Assembly: GCA_965219495.1 (NCBI GenBank)
Contig: OZ244777.1
Coordinates: 2,790,001-2,854,000, forward strand
DNA length: 64,000 bases
Reading direction: 5' to 3'
Source: CAZPXZ01 sp965219495
Lineage (GTDB): Bacteria > Pseudomonadota > Alphaproteobacteria > Rhodobacterales > CAZPXZ01
Both the position numbers and the translations under genes were made by a program. Each line of letters starts with the position of its first letter. Within the stretch, counting starts at the first letter, position 1. The notes beneath the pieces were generated by a model, which made no database searches, was not told where the DNA came from, and saw only the letters and a program-made list of their open reading frames with translations. Shown piece after piece: positions 8,529 to 18,512 of the stretch.

Positions 8529-9305
8529 TCAAGCAGCGTCCAGGTCCTCCGTCCCGAGATACGCGCGCTTCACCGTCGGATTGCCCATCACCTCTTCGCC
8601 CGCTCCCTCCGCGATTACCCGACCCTTGTCGAGCACCGTGATGCAGTCCGAAATATTGATCACCAGAGAAACGACATGCTCAACGAGAAGGATTGTCAGT
8701 TTCCATTCGTCTTTCAGCCGGAGGAGAATTTTGTCGAGCGCCTGCACGGCAGGCATGCTCAGGCCCGCGCAAGGTTCGTCCAGCATCAGCAATTTGGGTC
8801 CTGGAGCAAGCGCGCGCGCAAGTTCAAGCAACCTTTGCTGCGCGATCGTCAGCGTACCGGTTTCACGCAGGATCAGGCTGTCGATTCCAAGAAAGTTCAT
8901 GACCTCTCGGGCTCTGTCCCGGGCTGCCCGGTCCGGCGACATGCCATCGCCCAAATTCAGGACAGATTTTAGCGGATTCGCCGGAATTTCGAGATGCATC
9001 CCCACAAGCACGTTCTCGAGCGCAGTCCGATTGTGCATCAGCCGGACGTGTTGGAACGTTCTTCTCAACCCCAAACCGGCACGCCGGTGAACGGGGAGAG
9101 TCGTGATGTCCTCGCCATCGAAATCGATGCGTCCTTCTGCCTTCACGACACCGGAGATAGCGTTGAAGAGGGTCGATTTTCCGGCGCCGTTCGGACCGAT
9201 GATTCCTCGAATCTCACCCGGTGGCACTGTTAGAGAAACGTGCTCAACCGCAACAACGCCGCCAAATCGCACCGACAAGTCCTGGACCTCGAGAAGCGAC
9301 TTCAC
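8529..9305 (-). CDS. livG: branched-chain amino acid-type ABC transporter ATPase (LivG-like)
   Basis: The partner ATPase of 258 residues: Walker A GPNGAGKST at 37-45, a weak signature (LTIAQQRLLELARAL, with TIAQQ in place of SGGQQ), Walker B LLMLDEPCAGL and the C-terminal RVIAEG extension typical of LivG. A degenerate signature is common in LivG proteins. It sits 15 bases after livM in a tightly packed minus-strand operon. Confidence 0.93.
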   Translation of the reverse strand: MKSLLEVQDLSVRFGGVVAVEHVSLTVPPGEIRGIIGPNGAGKSTLFNAISGVVKAEGRIDFDGEDITTLPVHRRAGLGLRRTFQHVRLMHNRTALENVLVGMHLEIPANPLKSVLNLGDGMSPDRAARDRAREVMNFLGIDSLILRETGTLTIAQQRLLELARALAPGPKLLMLDEPCAGLSMPAVQALDKILLRLKDEWKLTILLVEHVVSLVINISDCITVLDKGRVIAEGAGEEVMGNPTVKRAYLGTEDLDAA

Positions 9306-9320
9306 GCGCCTTCCCTTTCG

Positions 9321-10346
9321 CTAGTCGGCAGTTGACGGCCTTGCCTTCTGTTCGGCAATCGCATCCGAGTCGCGGATCTCTTCACGCCATCCGTGGACAA
9401 GAACCTCTGGGGGCAGTATTCGCCGATCGATCAGGAAGCCAGCAACCCCTTTGGGCATAAACACAATGATTCCGATGAGTAGAACGCCGTACATCATTTC
9501 CTGCGCGGATTGAACGCCGCGCAGCACTTCCGGAAGCATCGTGAGGAGAATCGCGCCCAAGAGGGCGCCGGAGAGCGTTCCCACTCCGCCAACCATGACG
9601 ATTGCAAAGTGCAACACGACCTGCAGCAGATTGAAGGTATCGGGAGCAACGAAACGCACAGCCAGCGCGAAGAGGCCGCCTCCGATTCCGGCGTAAAAAC
9701 CGCTCAAGGCGAAAGCAAGCGTCTTGTACAAGGGCACGTCGATCCCGTTGCATTGGGCGACGAGTTCGTTTTCGCGGATCGCAATGAAAGCCCGCCCGTA
9801 ACGTGACGTGAGGATGGACTTGGCGAGCAGGACCATCACGAACGCAACGACCACAATCACACCGAACACTGAATCGTCGCTGTCGAGCCGGATCCCAAGA
9901 AAATTCGGCGCCGCGACTTTGACCCCGTCGGTTCCAAGCGTGACATCTCTCCAATGGAGGAACAGCCAGTAGCAGAGTTCCGCGAATCCCATGGTCATCA
10001 ACCCGAGATAGACGCGGCGCAACCGCAACGCGGGTAGACCGACGATGCAACCGAGAAAGGCGCACAGCACCCCGGCGACCGGGAGCGACACCCAGTACGG
10101 AATTCCGAAGTGAATTCCGAGTAACGCCACCGTGTACGCTCCGATGCCCATGAACGCTGCGTTGGCAAAAGCGAACAACCCTGCGAACCCAAGGACGATC
10201 ATCTGACCGACGGCGACGACCACGTAGACGAGGATCAGATTCAGGAGATATTGGAGGTAGGGATTGGTTGCCATGGTGGCAAGGCAGAGCGCCACGAACA
10301 GCGCAGGGGCGAACAACCGGTTCGCGAATAGACTACTGATCTGCAT
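9321..10346 (-). CDS. livM: branched-chain amino acid-type ABC permease (LivM-like)
   Basis: About 341 residues with eight or more hydrophobic segments and the LivM landmarks GFAGLFAFANAAFMGIGAY, TLGTDG, GRAFIAIRENE and GGVGTLSGALLGA. I placed the start at ATG 10346, five bases after the livH stop; the same frame runs on upstream but that part lies antisense-free inside livH and is not protein-like. The hydrophilic C-terminal tail after RRILPPE is longer than usual. Confidence 0.93.
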   Translation of the reverse strand: MQISSLFANRLFAPALFVALCLATMATNPYLQYLLNLILVYVVVAVGQMIVLGFAGLFAFANAAFMGIGAYTVALLGIHFGIPYWVSLPVAGVLCAFLGCIVGLPALRLRRVYLGLMTMGFAELCYWLFLHWRDVTLGTDGVKVAAPNFLGIRLDSDDSVFGVIVVVAFVMVLLAKSILTSRYGRAFIAIRENELVAQCNGIDVPLYKTLAFALSGFYAGIGGGLFALAVRFVAPDTFNLLQVVLHFAIVMVGGVGTLSGALLGAILLTMLPEVLRGVQSAQEMMYGVLLIGIIVFMPKGVAGFLIDRRILPPEVLVHGWREEIRDSDAIAEQKARPSTAD

Positions 10347-10351
10347 CGGCG

Positions 10352-11227
10352 TCAGACCCGCGTGATCTCTTTGGAGCCGAACAGCCCTCTCGGCCAGAAC
10401 ATGAGCACGACCATGATGACGAGAAAAGCGGAGAGATCGATGAGCGCGGTCGCGACATAGAATCCGAACAAGGTTTCTATGACTCCGATCAGGTAACCTC
10501 CGACGATCGCCCCCGGGACGCTGCCGAATCCTCCGAGCACTGCTGCGGCGAACGCCCGAATCAGAATGCGCGTGCCCATGTCTGGAAAGACGGCGGTAAT
10601 CGGCGCCGACAGAATCCCGGCGGCCGCGCCCATCAGTGATGCCAGTCCCCACGTGGTCGCAAACACGAGCCCGATGTTGATGCCGCTGTACTGCGCACCA
10701 AACATGTTCTCCGCGGTTGCGCGCATTTGCTTGCCGAGGTCGGTAAACGCGAACAGTAGAAGGAGCGCCAGAGTCAGAACGAGCGAAGTGGCGATCGTGA
10801 GGAGGTTCTGCGATGCGAAGATGAGGTCGTAGATCACGATGGGGGTTCCGCCGAACATGGGAGGAATCGTGTACACATCCTGAGCGAAGGGAATTCGGAA
10901 GAGACCCTTCAGCATGAACGACAGACCCACCGTCACCATCACCAGCGTCATGTGCGGATAGTGGGCGATCGGCCGAATCAGACCCCGCTCGATGAGCAGT
11001 CCGAGAAGTCCCCCGGCGAGGAGCGCGAGACAAAAGGACACCGGATAGGAAAGACCCAGGTAAGTATAGGCGGAGTATCCGATGAAGGCGCCGGCCATGA
11101 AGACCTCGCCGAACCCGAACTGCACCATGTCCTGGGCTTTGTAGATGAGCACGAGACCGAGAGCGACCAGCGCATAGAGGCTTCCATTCGCGAGTCCGGC
11201 CGTGACGAGGATGACAAAATCCGTCAT
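10352..11227 (-). CDS. livH: branched-chain amino acid-type ABC permease (LivH-like)
   Basis: A 291-residue permease with eight hydrophobic helices and the family patterns GLANGSLYALVALGLVLIYKA at the N-terminus, MRATAENMFGAQYSGIN in the coupling loop and a GGFGSVPGAIVGG segment. It forms the membrane channel with LivM. A 290-base gap separates it from the binding-protein gene, enough for a stem-loop that lowers downstream expression, though I could not define one with certainty. Confidence 0.94.
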   Translation of the reverse strand: MTDFVILVTAGLANGSLYALVALGLVLIYKAQDMVQFGFGEVFMAGAFIGYSAYTYLGLSYPVSFCLALLAGGLLGLLIERGLIRPIAHYPHMTLVMVTVGLSFMLKGLFRIPFAQDVYTIPPMFGGTPIVIYDLIFASQNLLTIATSLVLTLALLLLFAFTDLGKQMRATAENMFGAQYSGINIGLVFATTWGLASLMGAAAGILSAPITAVFPDMGTRILIRAFAAAVLGGFGSVPGAIVGGYLIGVIETLFGFYVATALIDLSAFLVIMVVLMFWPRGLFGSKEITRV

Positions 11228-11518
11228 TTGGATTCGCTCTCGTTAAAGCCGAACGGACTCGGCGAACTTTCTCAGTCGCACCTTTTGCAGATGCTGAACA
11301 AAGCCAGGGAGAAACCCAAACGGCGCCGGCGCACCCGCAGCGTGGCGTGGGCGCCCATTTCGCACCGCAGATGCGAGGCGGATGGGTCGAGTTAAGACAG
11401 CCGAGCGAGGCCTGCCAATTTGCCAGGCGGGCAGGAAGGGCGGAGCCGGACTCTCAGCCTCGGCTCCGCGCGGCTTCCTTTGGCCAACGATATCGGTTTG
11501 CAGGCCAGTAGAGATGGA

Positions 11519-12742
11519 TCAAAGCTCGCCTGGATCGCGATACTCGGGACCAACGTTGATCACCCTGCCATCCGGCAGCAGTGTCCAGACTGTCGGATCG
11601 TTACACCCCTGATGGCTGCTCGCCGAGAAGCTGATCGAGCAGGAAGCGCCATGGTCCGATAGGCCCTGGGTGCGTTCCATTGCGGCAAGGAAATTCTCGC
11701 GCGTCAGATCCGGACCCGCTTCCTTCAGGGCTTCGATGACCACCGTCGCCCCGGCGACGCCCTGGTAAGCGACGGACTTCCTGATGTCATTCGGGAAATG
11801 CTTGTAGCGGATGCCTTCCCACTTCTCCATTTCGGGGCTACCGAACGGCCCGGCGATGACCGTGATGCCATAGAGATCCTGTAATGCTTCCTTGTTTCCG
11901 ACCCGCTCCACGAGATCGAGCAGATCAGGTGTCGAGACGATGACTGCAGGCGAGTCTGCCGAATCGGTTCTAAGCCCGTACTTCCAGGCGTCGCGGATCA
12001 GGGTCGAGGCCTCCGTCGGATAGTTGACGAGTATGATCACGTCCGGATCGACATTCTTGAGCTTGAGCACCTGGGCGGTTGCGTCGGACGCGTTCGCCTC
12101 CAGCGTCTCGCGGGCGACCACTTCAATGCCCTGTTCCTCGAACAGCTCGCGCATCGGCCGGATCTTGGTTTCCGCCCAATCGTTGTTGCGACCGACAATC
12201 GCCACCTTCTCTACACCCGGCATCGACGCCGCGAAGCGCGCCATGCCGCGCCCGTCCGCGCTGCCAGTCATTTGGACCGTAAAGACGTTCTCTTTCACCG
12301 GTGCGGTAAGGCTATCCATCGTGGCCGCCATCAAGAGATGCGGCGTACCCGTCTTGACGACCTCCTCGGTCGTTGCCGCTACGGCGGTGCTGCAGGTTCC
12401 GCCGTGGATCATGAAGACTTCGTCCTGGTGAATCAGCTTCTTGACCGCCGCCAGCGCCTTGGTCGCTTCGCACGCCGAGTCTTCCTGGACGAACTCGAAC
12501 ATGCGCCCATGTACGCCCCCCATCTCATTCTGTTCCATGTAGACGGAGATCGGGCCGTTGTTCACTGGCTGGCCATGAATTGCCGCACCTCCGGTCAAGG
12601 GGCCAAAGAGACCGATCTTGATCGTCGTGTCGGTCACTCCCATTTCGGCATACGCTCCCGATGAGAGCGCCCCAAGAACGAGACTGATCAACGCAGTCTT
12701 CAACATTAAACCAAGCTTGGTCGGTCGCCGTGGTATCCTCAT
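11519..12742 (-). CDS. ABC transporter periplasmic substrate-binding protein (LivK/AmiC type)
   Basis: A 407-residue type I periplasmic binding protein with a Sec signal (positively charged start, hydrophobic LISLVLGALSSGAYA, cleavage near 32). IKIGLFGPLTGGAA, the EDSACEATKA loop and CSTAVAATTEEV follow the family. Start at ATG 12742 supported by GGGGAG upstream; an internal ATG at 12706 would lose the charged signal-peptide region. Near the C-terminus the pattern HGASCSISFSASSHQGCNDPTVW holds two cysteines that could form a disulfide. It is the first gene of the importer run and probably decides substrate specificity. Confidence 0.93.
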   Translation of the reverse strand: MRIPRRPTKLGLMLKTALISLVLGALSSGAYAEMGVTDTTIKIGLFGPLTGGAAIHGQPVNNGPISVYMEQNEMGGVHGRMFEFVQEDSACEATKALAAVKKLIHQDEVFMIHGGTCSTAVAATTEEVVKTGTPHLLMAATMDSLTAPVKENVFTVQMTGSADGRGMARFAASMPGVEKVAIVGRNNDWAETKIRPMRELFEEQGIEVVARETLEANASDATAQVLKLKNVDPDVIILVNYPTEASTLIRDAWKYGLRTDSADSPAVIVSTPDLLDLVERVGNKEALQDLYGITVIAGPFGSPEMEKWEGIRYKHFPNDIRKSVAYQGVAGATVVIEALKEAGPDLTRENFLAAMERTQGLSDHGASCSISFSASSHQGCNDPTVWTLLPDGRVINVGPEYRDPGEL

Positions 12743-12985
12743 GATTGTTTTCTCCCCATAACTTTAAGGTTAGTAACATTGACGCTTCGTGATTTGGTCT
12801 CTAACCTGATGGCTCATCAAAGAAGCGAACCATGATCTGGACCAAATTCGATCGCATTGAACGGCCGGCTCAATTCCCACCGTGTGTCTTCACATACGAA
12901 ATTTTCTTGCCGAATATGGCAGACATCATCATGAGACCGGGCCAATAATTTGGTGAAGTTTATACAGGTGCCACGCGGGTAGTCA

Positions 12986-14365
12986 ATGGACGATCAGAGG
13001 CGACAGGTCGGTGCGAACATGGCCGCTCTTTGCGAGTGGGCGGCCACATTTGAGATCGACGATATCCCGAAATCCGCTCAACGGCGGGCGGTGGCGGTGA
13101 TTGCCGACAATCTCGGCGCCATCGTCGCGTCGCGAGGCGAGCCGGAGGTGGCGCGAGCGCAAACCCGAATTCTGGAGGCGACAAATCGGGCGGAGGCGAC
13201 CGTGTTCAGGGGTGGACGCCCGCGCGCCGAGCGGACCATGGCCGCAGTCGCCAACGGGATCGCCGGAAACGGGGCGCAAATCGATCCCGGCTATCGCAAG
13301 GCGCCATGCCACGCCGGCCTCTACATCGTCCCGGCGCTTCTCGCGGAAGCGGAAGCAACCGGCCTCTCGGTCTCGGACGTCCTGCGCGCCGTTGCAATCA
13401 GCTTCGAAATCACGACGCGTATTCCGCGAACGTGGCCGATCGGAACGGCGAAGCTCTATCCCGCCGCGATCTTCTGCTCGGTGGGTGCTGCCGCCGCGGT
13501 CGGCGTGGCGCGACGGTTGCCGCCGGACGCATTGCTCGGCGCTCTCGGTGCGGCTTCCACTTTCATCCAGGTCGGCCCTTTCCGACACTCCGTCGACGGC
13601 GTGTTGGCCTGCAATGCCTGGGCGGGCACTGGGGCGTGGACCGGCATGATGGCGGTTGACTGGTCCGGAATGGGGTTCTCGGGCACCGGGGAGAGCCTCC
13701 ATGATGTCTATACGGACGTGCTTGGAACCGATGCGCAGCCATCGCGCCTCATTGACGCCCTCGGCGAGGAATGGGCGCTCGAATACAGCTTTCACAAACC
13801 ATACAGCAGCTGCCAGTACACGCACGCGGCGATCGAGGCGAGCCTCGCCGTGCTCGAGGAACTCCCGAACGGAATGCCGCCGGACGCCATCGCCGAGGTC
13901 GTCGTGGAAGCCTCCGCGCTCGCTCTCTCCCTCGACAATGACGAGCCCGCGAACGGGCTCGCTTCCCGGTTTTCCATCCAACACGCCGTCGCTGCGCCCC
14001 TGGTATTGGGTCATTCGCGACCGGAAGCGTTCGGGAGCACGGCGCTCGACTCCCCCGAAATTCATGCATTGCGAAAGCGAATCACTCTCAAGAGGTTCGA
14101 GCCGGCGTTGCCCCCGCCGCATGATCGGCCCGCCCGCGTGGCCATCACCCTGGCCGACGGCCGGCGGATCCAGCGGGAGTGCCTGAGCGCGAAGGGCGGG
14201 CCCGACCGGCCTTATTCCGCGGAGGAGCTGTACGGCCGCCTGGGTGCCTGGCTCGCTCCCGTGTACCCGAGGCTCGCGCCGCGGCTCTACGAGCTGACCG
14301 CCCTGCGGCCGGCCGATTTGCGGCAGGGATGGGATTCGCTCTTGCCGACCATGCTCGGGGACTGA
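12986..14365 (+). CDS. MmgE/PrpD family protein (second copy)
   Basis: A 459-residue relative of the protein at 6245-7609 but clearly diverged from it. Helical domain features VIADNLGAIVASRGEP, GNGAQIDPGYR and HAGLYIVPALLAEAEA are seen, with FHKPYSSCQYTHAAIEA in the small domain. The GNG..D..D..R region expected at the active site appears as GAQIDPGYRKAPCHAG. It is divergently transcribed from the binding-protein gene over a 243-base gap, and is followed by a convergent amidohydrolase. Having two paralogues in one cluster suggests two hydratase or epimerase steps, or one step on two isomers. Confidence 0.9.
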   Translation: MDDQRRQVGANMAALCEWAATFEIDDIPKSAQRRAVAVIADNLGAIVASRGEPEVARAQTRILEATNRAEATVFRGGRPRAERTMAAVANGIAGNGAQIDPGYRKAPCHAGLYIVPALLAEAEATGLSVSDVLRAVAISFEITTRIPRTWPIGTAKLYPAAIFCSVGAAAAVGVARRLPPDALLGALGAASTFIQVGPFRHSVDGVLACNAWAGTGAWTGMMAVDWSGMGFSGTGESLHDVYTDVLGTDAQPSRLIDALGEEWALEYSFHKPYSSCQYTHAAIEASLAVLEELPNGMPPDAIAEVVVEASALALSLDNDEPANGLASRFSIQHAVAAPLVLGHSRPEAFGSTALDSPEIHALRKRITLKRFEPALPPPHDRPARVAITLADGRRIQRECLSAKGGPDRPYSAEELYGRLGAWLAPVYPRLAPRLYELTALRPADLRQGWDSLLPTMLGD

Positions 14366-14415
14366 ATCGTGCTGCAGTCCTTCGTCCCGGCGGATGCGGA
14401 TTCGAACACGGGAAG

Positions 14416-15288
14416 TTAATCGAGGTCGTAGATCCGGCGAACGTTGTCGCGCAGGAACAGACGCTTCGCCTCGGGCCGCAAATCCAATGCTTCGATCTCG
14501 TCCCGGGTGCGCTCGAAGTCGAGCACCGGGAAATCGGTGCCGAATATTACCTTCTTGCTGCCATAGGTATTGGCGAACTGAACGAATTGCGGGGGCCAAT
14601 ACTTTGGGCTGTGAGCGTCCGTCCCGATGAAGACGTTCGGGTGTTTCCAGGCCATGGCAATCATTTCGTCAATCCATGGGATACCGAGATGGATGCCGAT
14701 GAGCTTGAGTTCAGGGAAGTGGCAGGCCACCGCGTCAAGCGTGATCGGGCGGCCCACGCTACGGCGTGGATAGCCGGGAGCGTATACGAGCGACTGGCCG
14801 ACCTGGAGCTGGATCGGAATATCCAACTCCACGCACTTGGCGTAGAACGGATAGTACTGGGCGCCGTCGGGCGGGATTTCGAACCAGTGCGGATAGGAGT
14901 GGGCGCCGATGAACCCCAACTCCTCCACCGCGCGCTGAAGTTCGCGCACCCCCTTCATGCCCTCGGTCGGGTCTATGCCGGCGAGTCCGTGGAAGCGGTC
15001 GGCGTGCTGACGAACGGCGTCGGCGACGAGGGAGTAAGGCAGATGGTAGCAGGCCGGCGGCCCCAATGATCCGGCCTTCGTGGCGACCAGGAAGGCTTTC
15101 TCAATGGCGGCCGCATCCATGCGCCGCAACATCTCTTCCAGTGTGACGCCCGCTGCGGTCGAGGCATCGACACCGAGCTTCACCTTGAAGAAGCCATCGC
15201 GCCAGTCCGGTCGATGGCGAACCGCCTCCTTGGTCCAGATGTTGACGACCGCGTCTATCGCCTGGATGTCATAGATTGGCCGGGTCAC
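14416..15288 (-). CDS. amidohydrolase family 2 metal-dependent hydrolase/decarboxylase
   Basis: About 290 residues of the amidohydrolase_2 (ACMSD-like) TIM barrel. GVTLEEMLRRMDAAAIEKA, the central GAHSYPHWFE, IGIHLGIPWIDEM and the late GTDFPVLDFER are seen. The first HxH metal motif of many members is not obvious near the N-terminus (DIQAIDAVVNI), so it may use a reduced metal site. The family includes decarboxylases and lactonases. Start at GTG 15288, with GGAG just upstream; an in-frame extension to 15480 overlaps the acyl-CoA dehydrogenase gene and is not protein-like. Confidence 0.88.
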   Translation of the reverse strand: MTRPIYDIQAIDAVVNIWTKEAVRHRPDWRDGFFKVKLGVDASTAAGVTLEEMLRRMDAAAIEKAFLVATKAGSLGPPACYHLPYSLVADAVRQHADRFHGLAGIDPTEGMKGVRELQRAVEELGFIGAHSYPHWFEIPPDGAQYYPFYAKCVELDIPIQLQVGQSLVYAPGYPRRSVGRPITLDAVACHFPELKLIGIHLGIPWIDEMIAMAWKHPNVFIGTDAHSPKYWPPQFVQFANTYGSKKVIFGTDFPVLDFERTRDEIEALDLRPEAKRLFLRDNVRRIYDLD

Positions 15289-15379
15289 AGGGGGCTCCGT
15301 TACGCTAGAATTTGCCTGGTGTCCGGACTGCCGGTCGGAATGGCGAATCTTGGGCCGGTTCCTGTCGGCAGGACGGTGC

Positions 15380-16522
15380 TCATAGACCGAGCTCCTTGGC
15401 GACGATGTTGCGTTGGATCTCGTTGCTGCCCTCTCCGAAGGAGTACAGACGCGCGTCCCGCCACAAGCGCTGCATGTCACTCTCCGCCGCGTAGCCTGCG
15501 CTGGCCAGGATTTGCATGCCGTGATCGGTAACGAATTGCAGGGTTTCAGTGGCAGCGATCTTGGCCTGCGCCGCCTCGCGCCGGCAGGGTCGATTCTCGC
15601 CGATCAGCCATCCGAGATGCCAGGCGAGCAGGCGCGACTGGTCCACCCTCATCTGCATGTCGGCGAGACGGTGCCGTATCACCTGGAAGCGGCTGATGGG
15701 CTTGCCGAACTGGTGGCGGTCGCGGGCGTGGGAAAGTGCGATATCGACAACCGCCTGGGCGGCGCCGGTGACGCTCGCCGCCATCCCTGCTCGGGCATAG
15801 TGCAGGGTGGCCATCAGATGGCGAAAGCCGCGATTCTCCTCGCCCATGAGTGCGTTTTCGGGCACCGCGACGTCGTCAAGGCCGATGTCGAAACACGGCA
15901 GGCAGTTGTTTCCAACCTTCTCGAGCGGCGTCATGTGGACGCCGGGTGCGTCCGGCGGCACGAGAAACATCGAGATGCCGTCGGCGCCGCTGTCGGGGGG
16001 GCCGGTCCGGCACGCGACAACCATCGCTGCTGCCGCAGAAGCATCGCTGATCCAAGTCTTGCGGCCCGAGATCGTCCATCCGTTCGCCGTGGGACGCGCC
16101 CGCGTGACGACGGAGGCGGCGTCCGAACCCGCCGCCGGTTCGGTGAGCGCCAGGGCGAAGAATGCCTTTCCGGCCATGATTTCCGGAAGATAGCGGCTTT
16201 TCTGTGCCTCGCTGCCGTACATGAGGAGCGACATACCGCCAAAACTGATGGCGCGGTTGAACAGGGAGGAAGCCATCAGGGCGTGATAGCCGAGGCGTTC
16301 CTGTACCAGCACCACCGTTTCCCAGGGGGCGGCTAGCCCGCCGTTCGCGGCTGGGAACGGCATCGCGAGTAATCCGGCGCTGCCCAATGCCGGAAGCAAG
16401 TGATAGGGTGGGTTGTGCTCACGGTCGTGACGGCGAACCGCTTCGGGTGGCAGATGTTTGTCGATCAATCGGTCTACGGTGTCGAGGATCTGTCGCTGCT
16501 CCTCGCTGATGGCGAAATCCAT
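15380..16522 (-). CDS. acyl-CoA dehydrogenase family protein
   Basis: A 380-residue FAD enzyme that oxidises an acyl-CoA to the 2,3-enoyl-CoA. Family landmarks are FFALALTEPAAGSD, GRKTWISDA, the substrate-domain GFRHLMATLHYARAGMAA, RHQFGKPI and terminal GEGSNEIQRNIVAKE. Glu in GEGSNEIQ region is where the late-type catalytic base is found in several subfamilies, and conservation there looks complete. Upstream, 257 bases separate it from the divergent acyl-CoA ligase, which would supply its substrate. The amidohydrolase lies 91 bases downstream on the same strand. Confidence 0.94.
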   Translation of the reverse strand: MDFAISEEQRQILDTVDRLIDKHLPPEAVRRHDREHNPPYHLLPALGSAGLLAMPFPAANGGLAAPWETVVLVQERLGYHALMASSLFNRAISFGGMSLLMYGSEAQKSRYLPEIMAGKAFFALALTEPAAGSDAASVVTRARPTANGWTISGRKTWISDASAAAAMVVACRTGPPDSGADGISMFLVPPDAPGVHMTPLEKVGNNCLPCFDIGLDDVAVPENALMGEENRGFRHLMATLHYARAGMAASVTGAAQAVVDIALSHARDRHQFGKPISRFQVIRHRLADMQMRVDQSRLLAWHLGWLIGENRPCRREAAQAKIAATETLQFVTDHGMQILASAGYAAESDMQRLWRDARLYSFGEGSNEIQRNIVAKELGL

Positions 16523-16781
16523 GGTTCCTCCTTGTCCGCGACCGATTGGAAATTCTGCTTGGCGCCGATTCTAATGCGGGAACAGTATCTTGTAGCGCAC
16601 CGCTTCAAATTCGTCTGGATTAATTGAACAGTACAACTCTAGAAGTGATGGTCGGGCTCCTTCCTCAGCCGGTTTCTCCTCCCTGGTGATTGGCGGGTCG
16701 ACATCATGCTATTGAGAACCGACAGGACCTGAACACCGTTTTCCATTGCAGTAGCGGCTGTCTTGGTCTGGAGGTGTGATG

Positions 16782-18251
16782 ATGAATCTGGCCGGCACTC
16801 TTTCCCTGCACGCCCATACCCGCGCCTCCCACCCGGCCATCGTGGAGGGGGAGCGTGTCATCACCTACGGCGAACTCGACCCGCAAGTCAGTCGGATAGC
16901 GAGTCACCTGAGGGCTCTTGGGCTCGTTGGCGGCGATGTTCTCGGCGTCTGCCTCGGCGATCATGCCGAACATGTCATGCTGTTGCTCGCCGCCGCCCGG
17001 CTCGGCGTCGCCGTCCTGCCAATGGATTGGCATTGGACCCTGGCGGAGCGGCAGCGGATCATTGATGTCTTTCGCCCGAAGGCGGTGCTGATCGAGGCCG
17101 ACGCCGCCGCGATTGCGGGCGCCGCCAACCACCGTCGCGACACCGCCTGGCACGATGCCGTTGCAGCGGCGCCGCCGCTGGCCAGCGGTTTCGGCAACGC
17201 TGATTCGCCGCTGGTGCTGGCGCTTTCCTCCGGCACCACCGCCCTGCCGAAAGGGCCAATGATCAACCATGGCAACATGCTGGCGCGGTTCCGGGGCCAC
17301 TGGGTGTCGCTGGGCTTCAACCAACACGACCGCTTCGCCTTGGCGACGCCGCTCTACTACGGCGGTGGTCGAGGCTTCGTCCTCTCGTATCTCTTCATTG
17401 GCGGAACGATTGTGATGTTCCCACCGCCTTTCAGGCCCGGCGCACTCGTCGAGGAGGTGGAACGCCTTTCGATCAACGGGCTTTTCCTGGTGCCGACCCA
17501 AATCCGCCGCCTGCTCGCCATTGCGCCAGAAAACAGTCTGCTGTTTCCTGCCGTCGACCGGCTGATTTCCAGCGGTGCTTCGATGACTGCGGAGGAGCGC
17601 GGGACGGTCCGGCGCCGGCTCACGCCGAACTTCATCGACTACTATAGTTCCACCGAGGGTGGCGGCATCACGGTGCAGCCGCCCGTCGACCAGGAACGCT
17701 ATCCCACGTCCGTCGGGCGCCCAAGCTTCCTGACCGAGGTCGAAATCGTGGACCAAGACCATCGGCGCCGGCCGACCGGCAAAATGGGCCGGATACGCTA
17801 CCGCGGTCCCGGCGTCGCCGTGGGTTTCTACAAGGATCCTGATCCCGAATCGACGGCCGGCTCCTTCTTTCACGACGGCTGGTTCTATCCCGGCGACCTC
17901 GGTGAAATGAACGACGACGGCTACCTGTTCCTCCGCGGCCGCGCCAAGGACATGATCATCCGCGGCGGCGCCAACATTTATCCGAGCGATGTCGAACTCG
18001 TGCTGCAGGCCCACCCTGCGGTGGAGGAAGCGGCTGTGGTTGGCTGGCCGTCGGTAGAGTACGGCGAGGAGGTCGCTGCCTTCGTGATTGCCTGTGGGAC
18101 CATCGACGGGCCGGCATTGATCGAGCACTGCCGCCACAACCTCGCCCGCCACAAGGTGCCGCGTGAGGTATTCCTTGTGGACCGTTTGCCGCGCAACTCG
18201 ATGGGCAAAGTACTGAAGCGTGCGCTTGCCGAGCGACTGCGCCCCTTGTAA
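16782..18251 (+). CDS. acyl-CoA synthetase / AMP-dependent ligase
   Basis: About 489 residues of the ANL superfamily: activates a carboxylic acid with ATP to an adenylate, then to the CoA thioester. The P-loop-like LALSSGTTALPKGP, the STEGGG motif, DGWFYPGDLG and the catalytic lysine region PRNSMGKVLKRAL are present. The Ser/Thr loop reads SSGTTALPKG, a normal variant. Start among three consecutive candidates (GTG 16776, ATG 16779, ATG 16782); GGAGG at 16770-16774 best fits 16782. It is divergent from the acyl-CoA dehydrogenase, suggesting a shared control region at 16523-16781. Confidence 0.93.
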   Translation: MNLAGTLSLHAHTRASHPAIVEGERVITYGELDPQVSRIASHLRALGLVGGDVLGVCLGDHAEHVMLLLAAARLGVAVLPMDWHWTLAERQRIIDVFRPKAVLIEADAAAIAGAANHRRDTAWHDAVAAAPPLASGFGNADSPLVLALSSGTTALPKGPMINHGNMLARFRGHWVSLGFNQHDRFALATPLYYGGGRGFVLSYLFIGGTIVMFPPPFRPGALVEEVERLSINGLFLVPTQIRRLLAIAPENSLLFPAVDRLISSGASMTAEERGTVRRRLTPNFIDYYSSTEGGGITVQPPVDQERYPTSVGRPSFLTEVEIVDQDHRRRPTGKMGRIRYRGPGVAVGFYKDPDPESTAGSFFHDGWFYPGDLGEMNDDGYLFLRGRAKDMIIRGGANIYPSDVELVLQAHPAVEEAAVVGWPSVEYGEEVAAFVIACGTIDGPALIEHCRHNLARHKVPREVFLVDRLPRNSMGKVLKRALAERLRPL

Positions 18252-18512
18252 CAACTCGCATCCACATGCGCCGGGCGATGCCGTAGTGGCGGCGGGGTTG
18301 GCGTGTCTTCCGAAGTATCCATCTGACCAGGTGGACAATATCGTCGTCCGGCCACCTCGTCCCGCGGTCGGTTGCGTGTGGCAGTACGCTGTGATCAACT
18401 GTTCAAGGAGACCGGGAAACGGGTCAAGGATGCATCAACACACCGCAACTGCGGAAGGGCTGACTTGGGAGTGTGAAATGCTCGCGGCGGCCGGGAGCCT
18501 TCCACGTTGGCC

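Noticed and set aside
12983..14599. 538-codon frame antisense to the second MmgE/PrpD gene
   Set aside because: Low-complexity translation; the plus strand has a full conserved protein.
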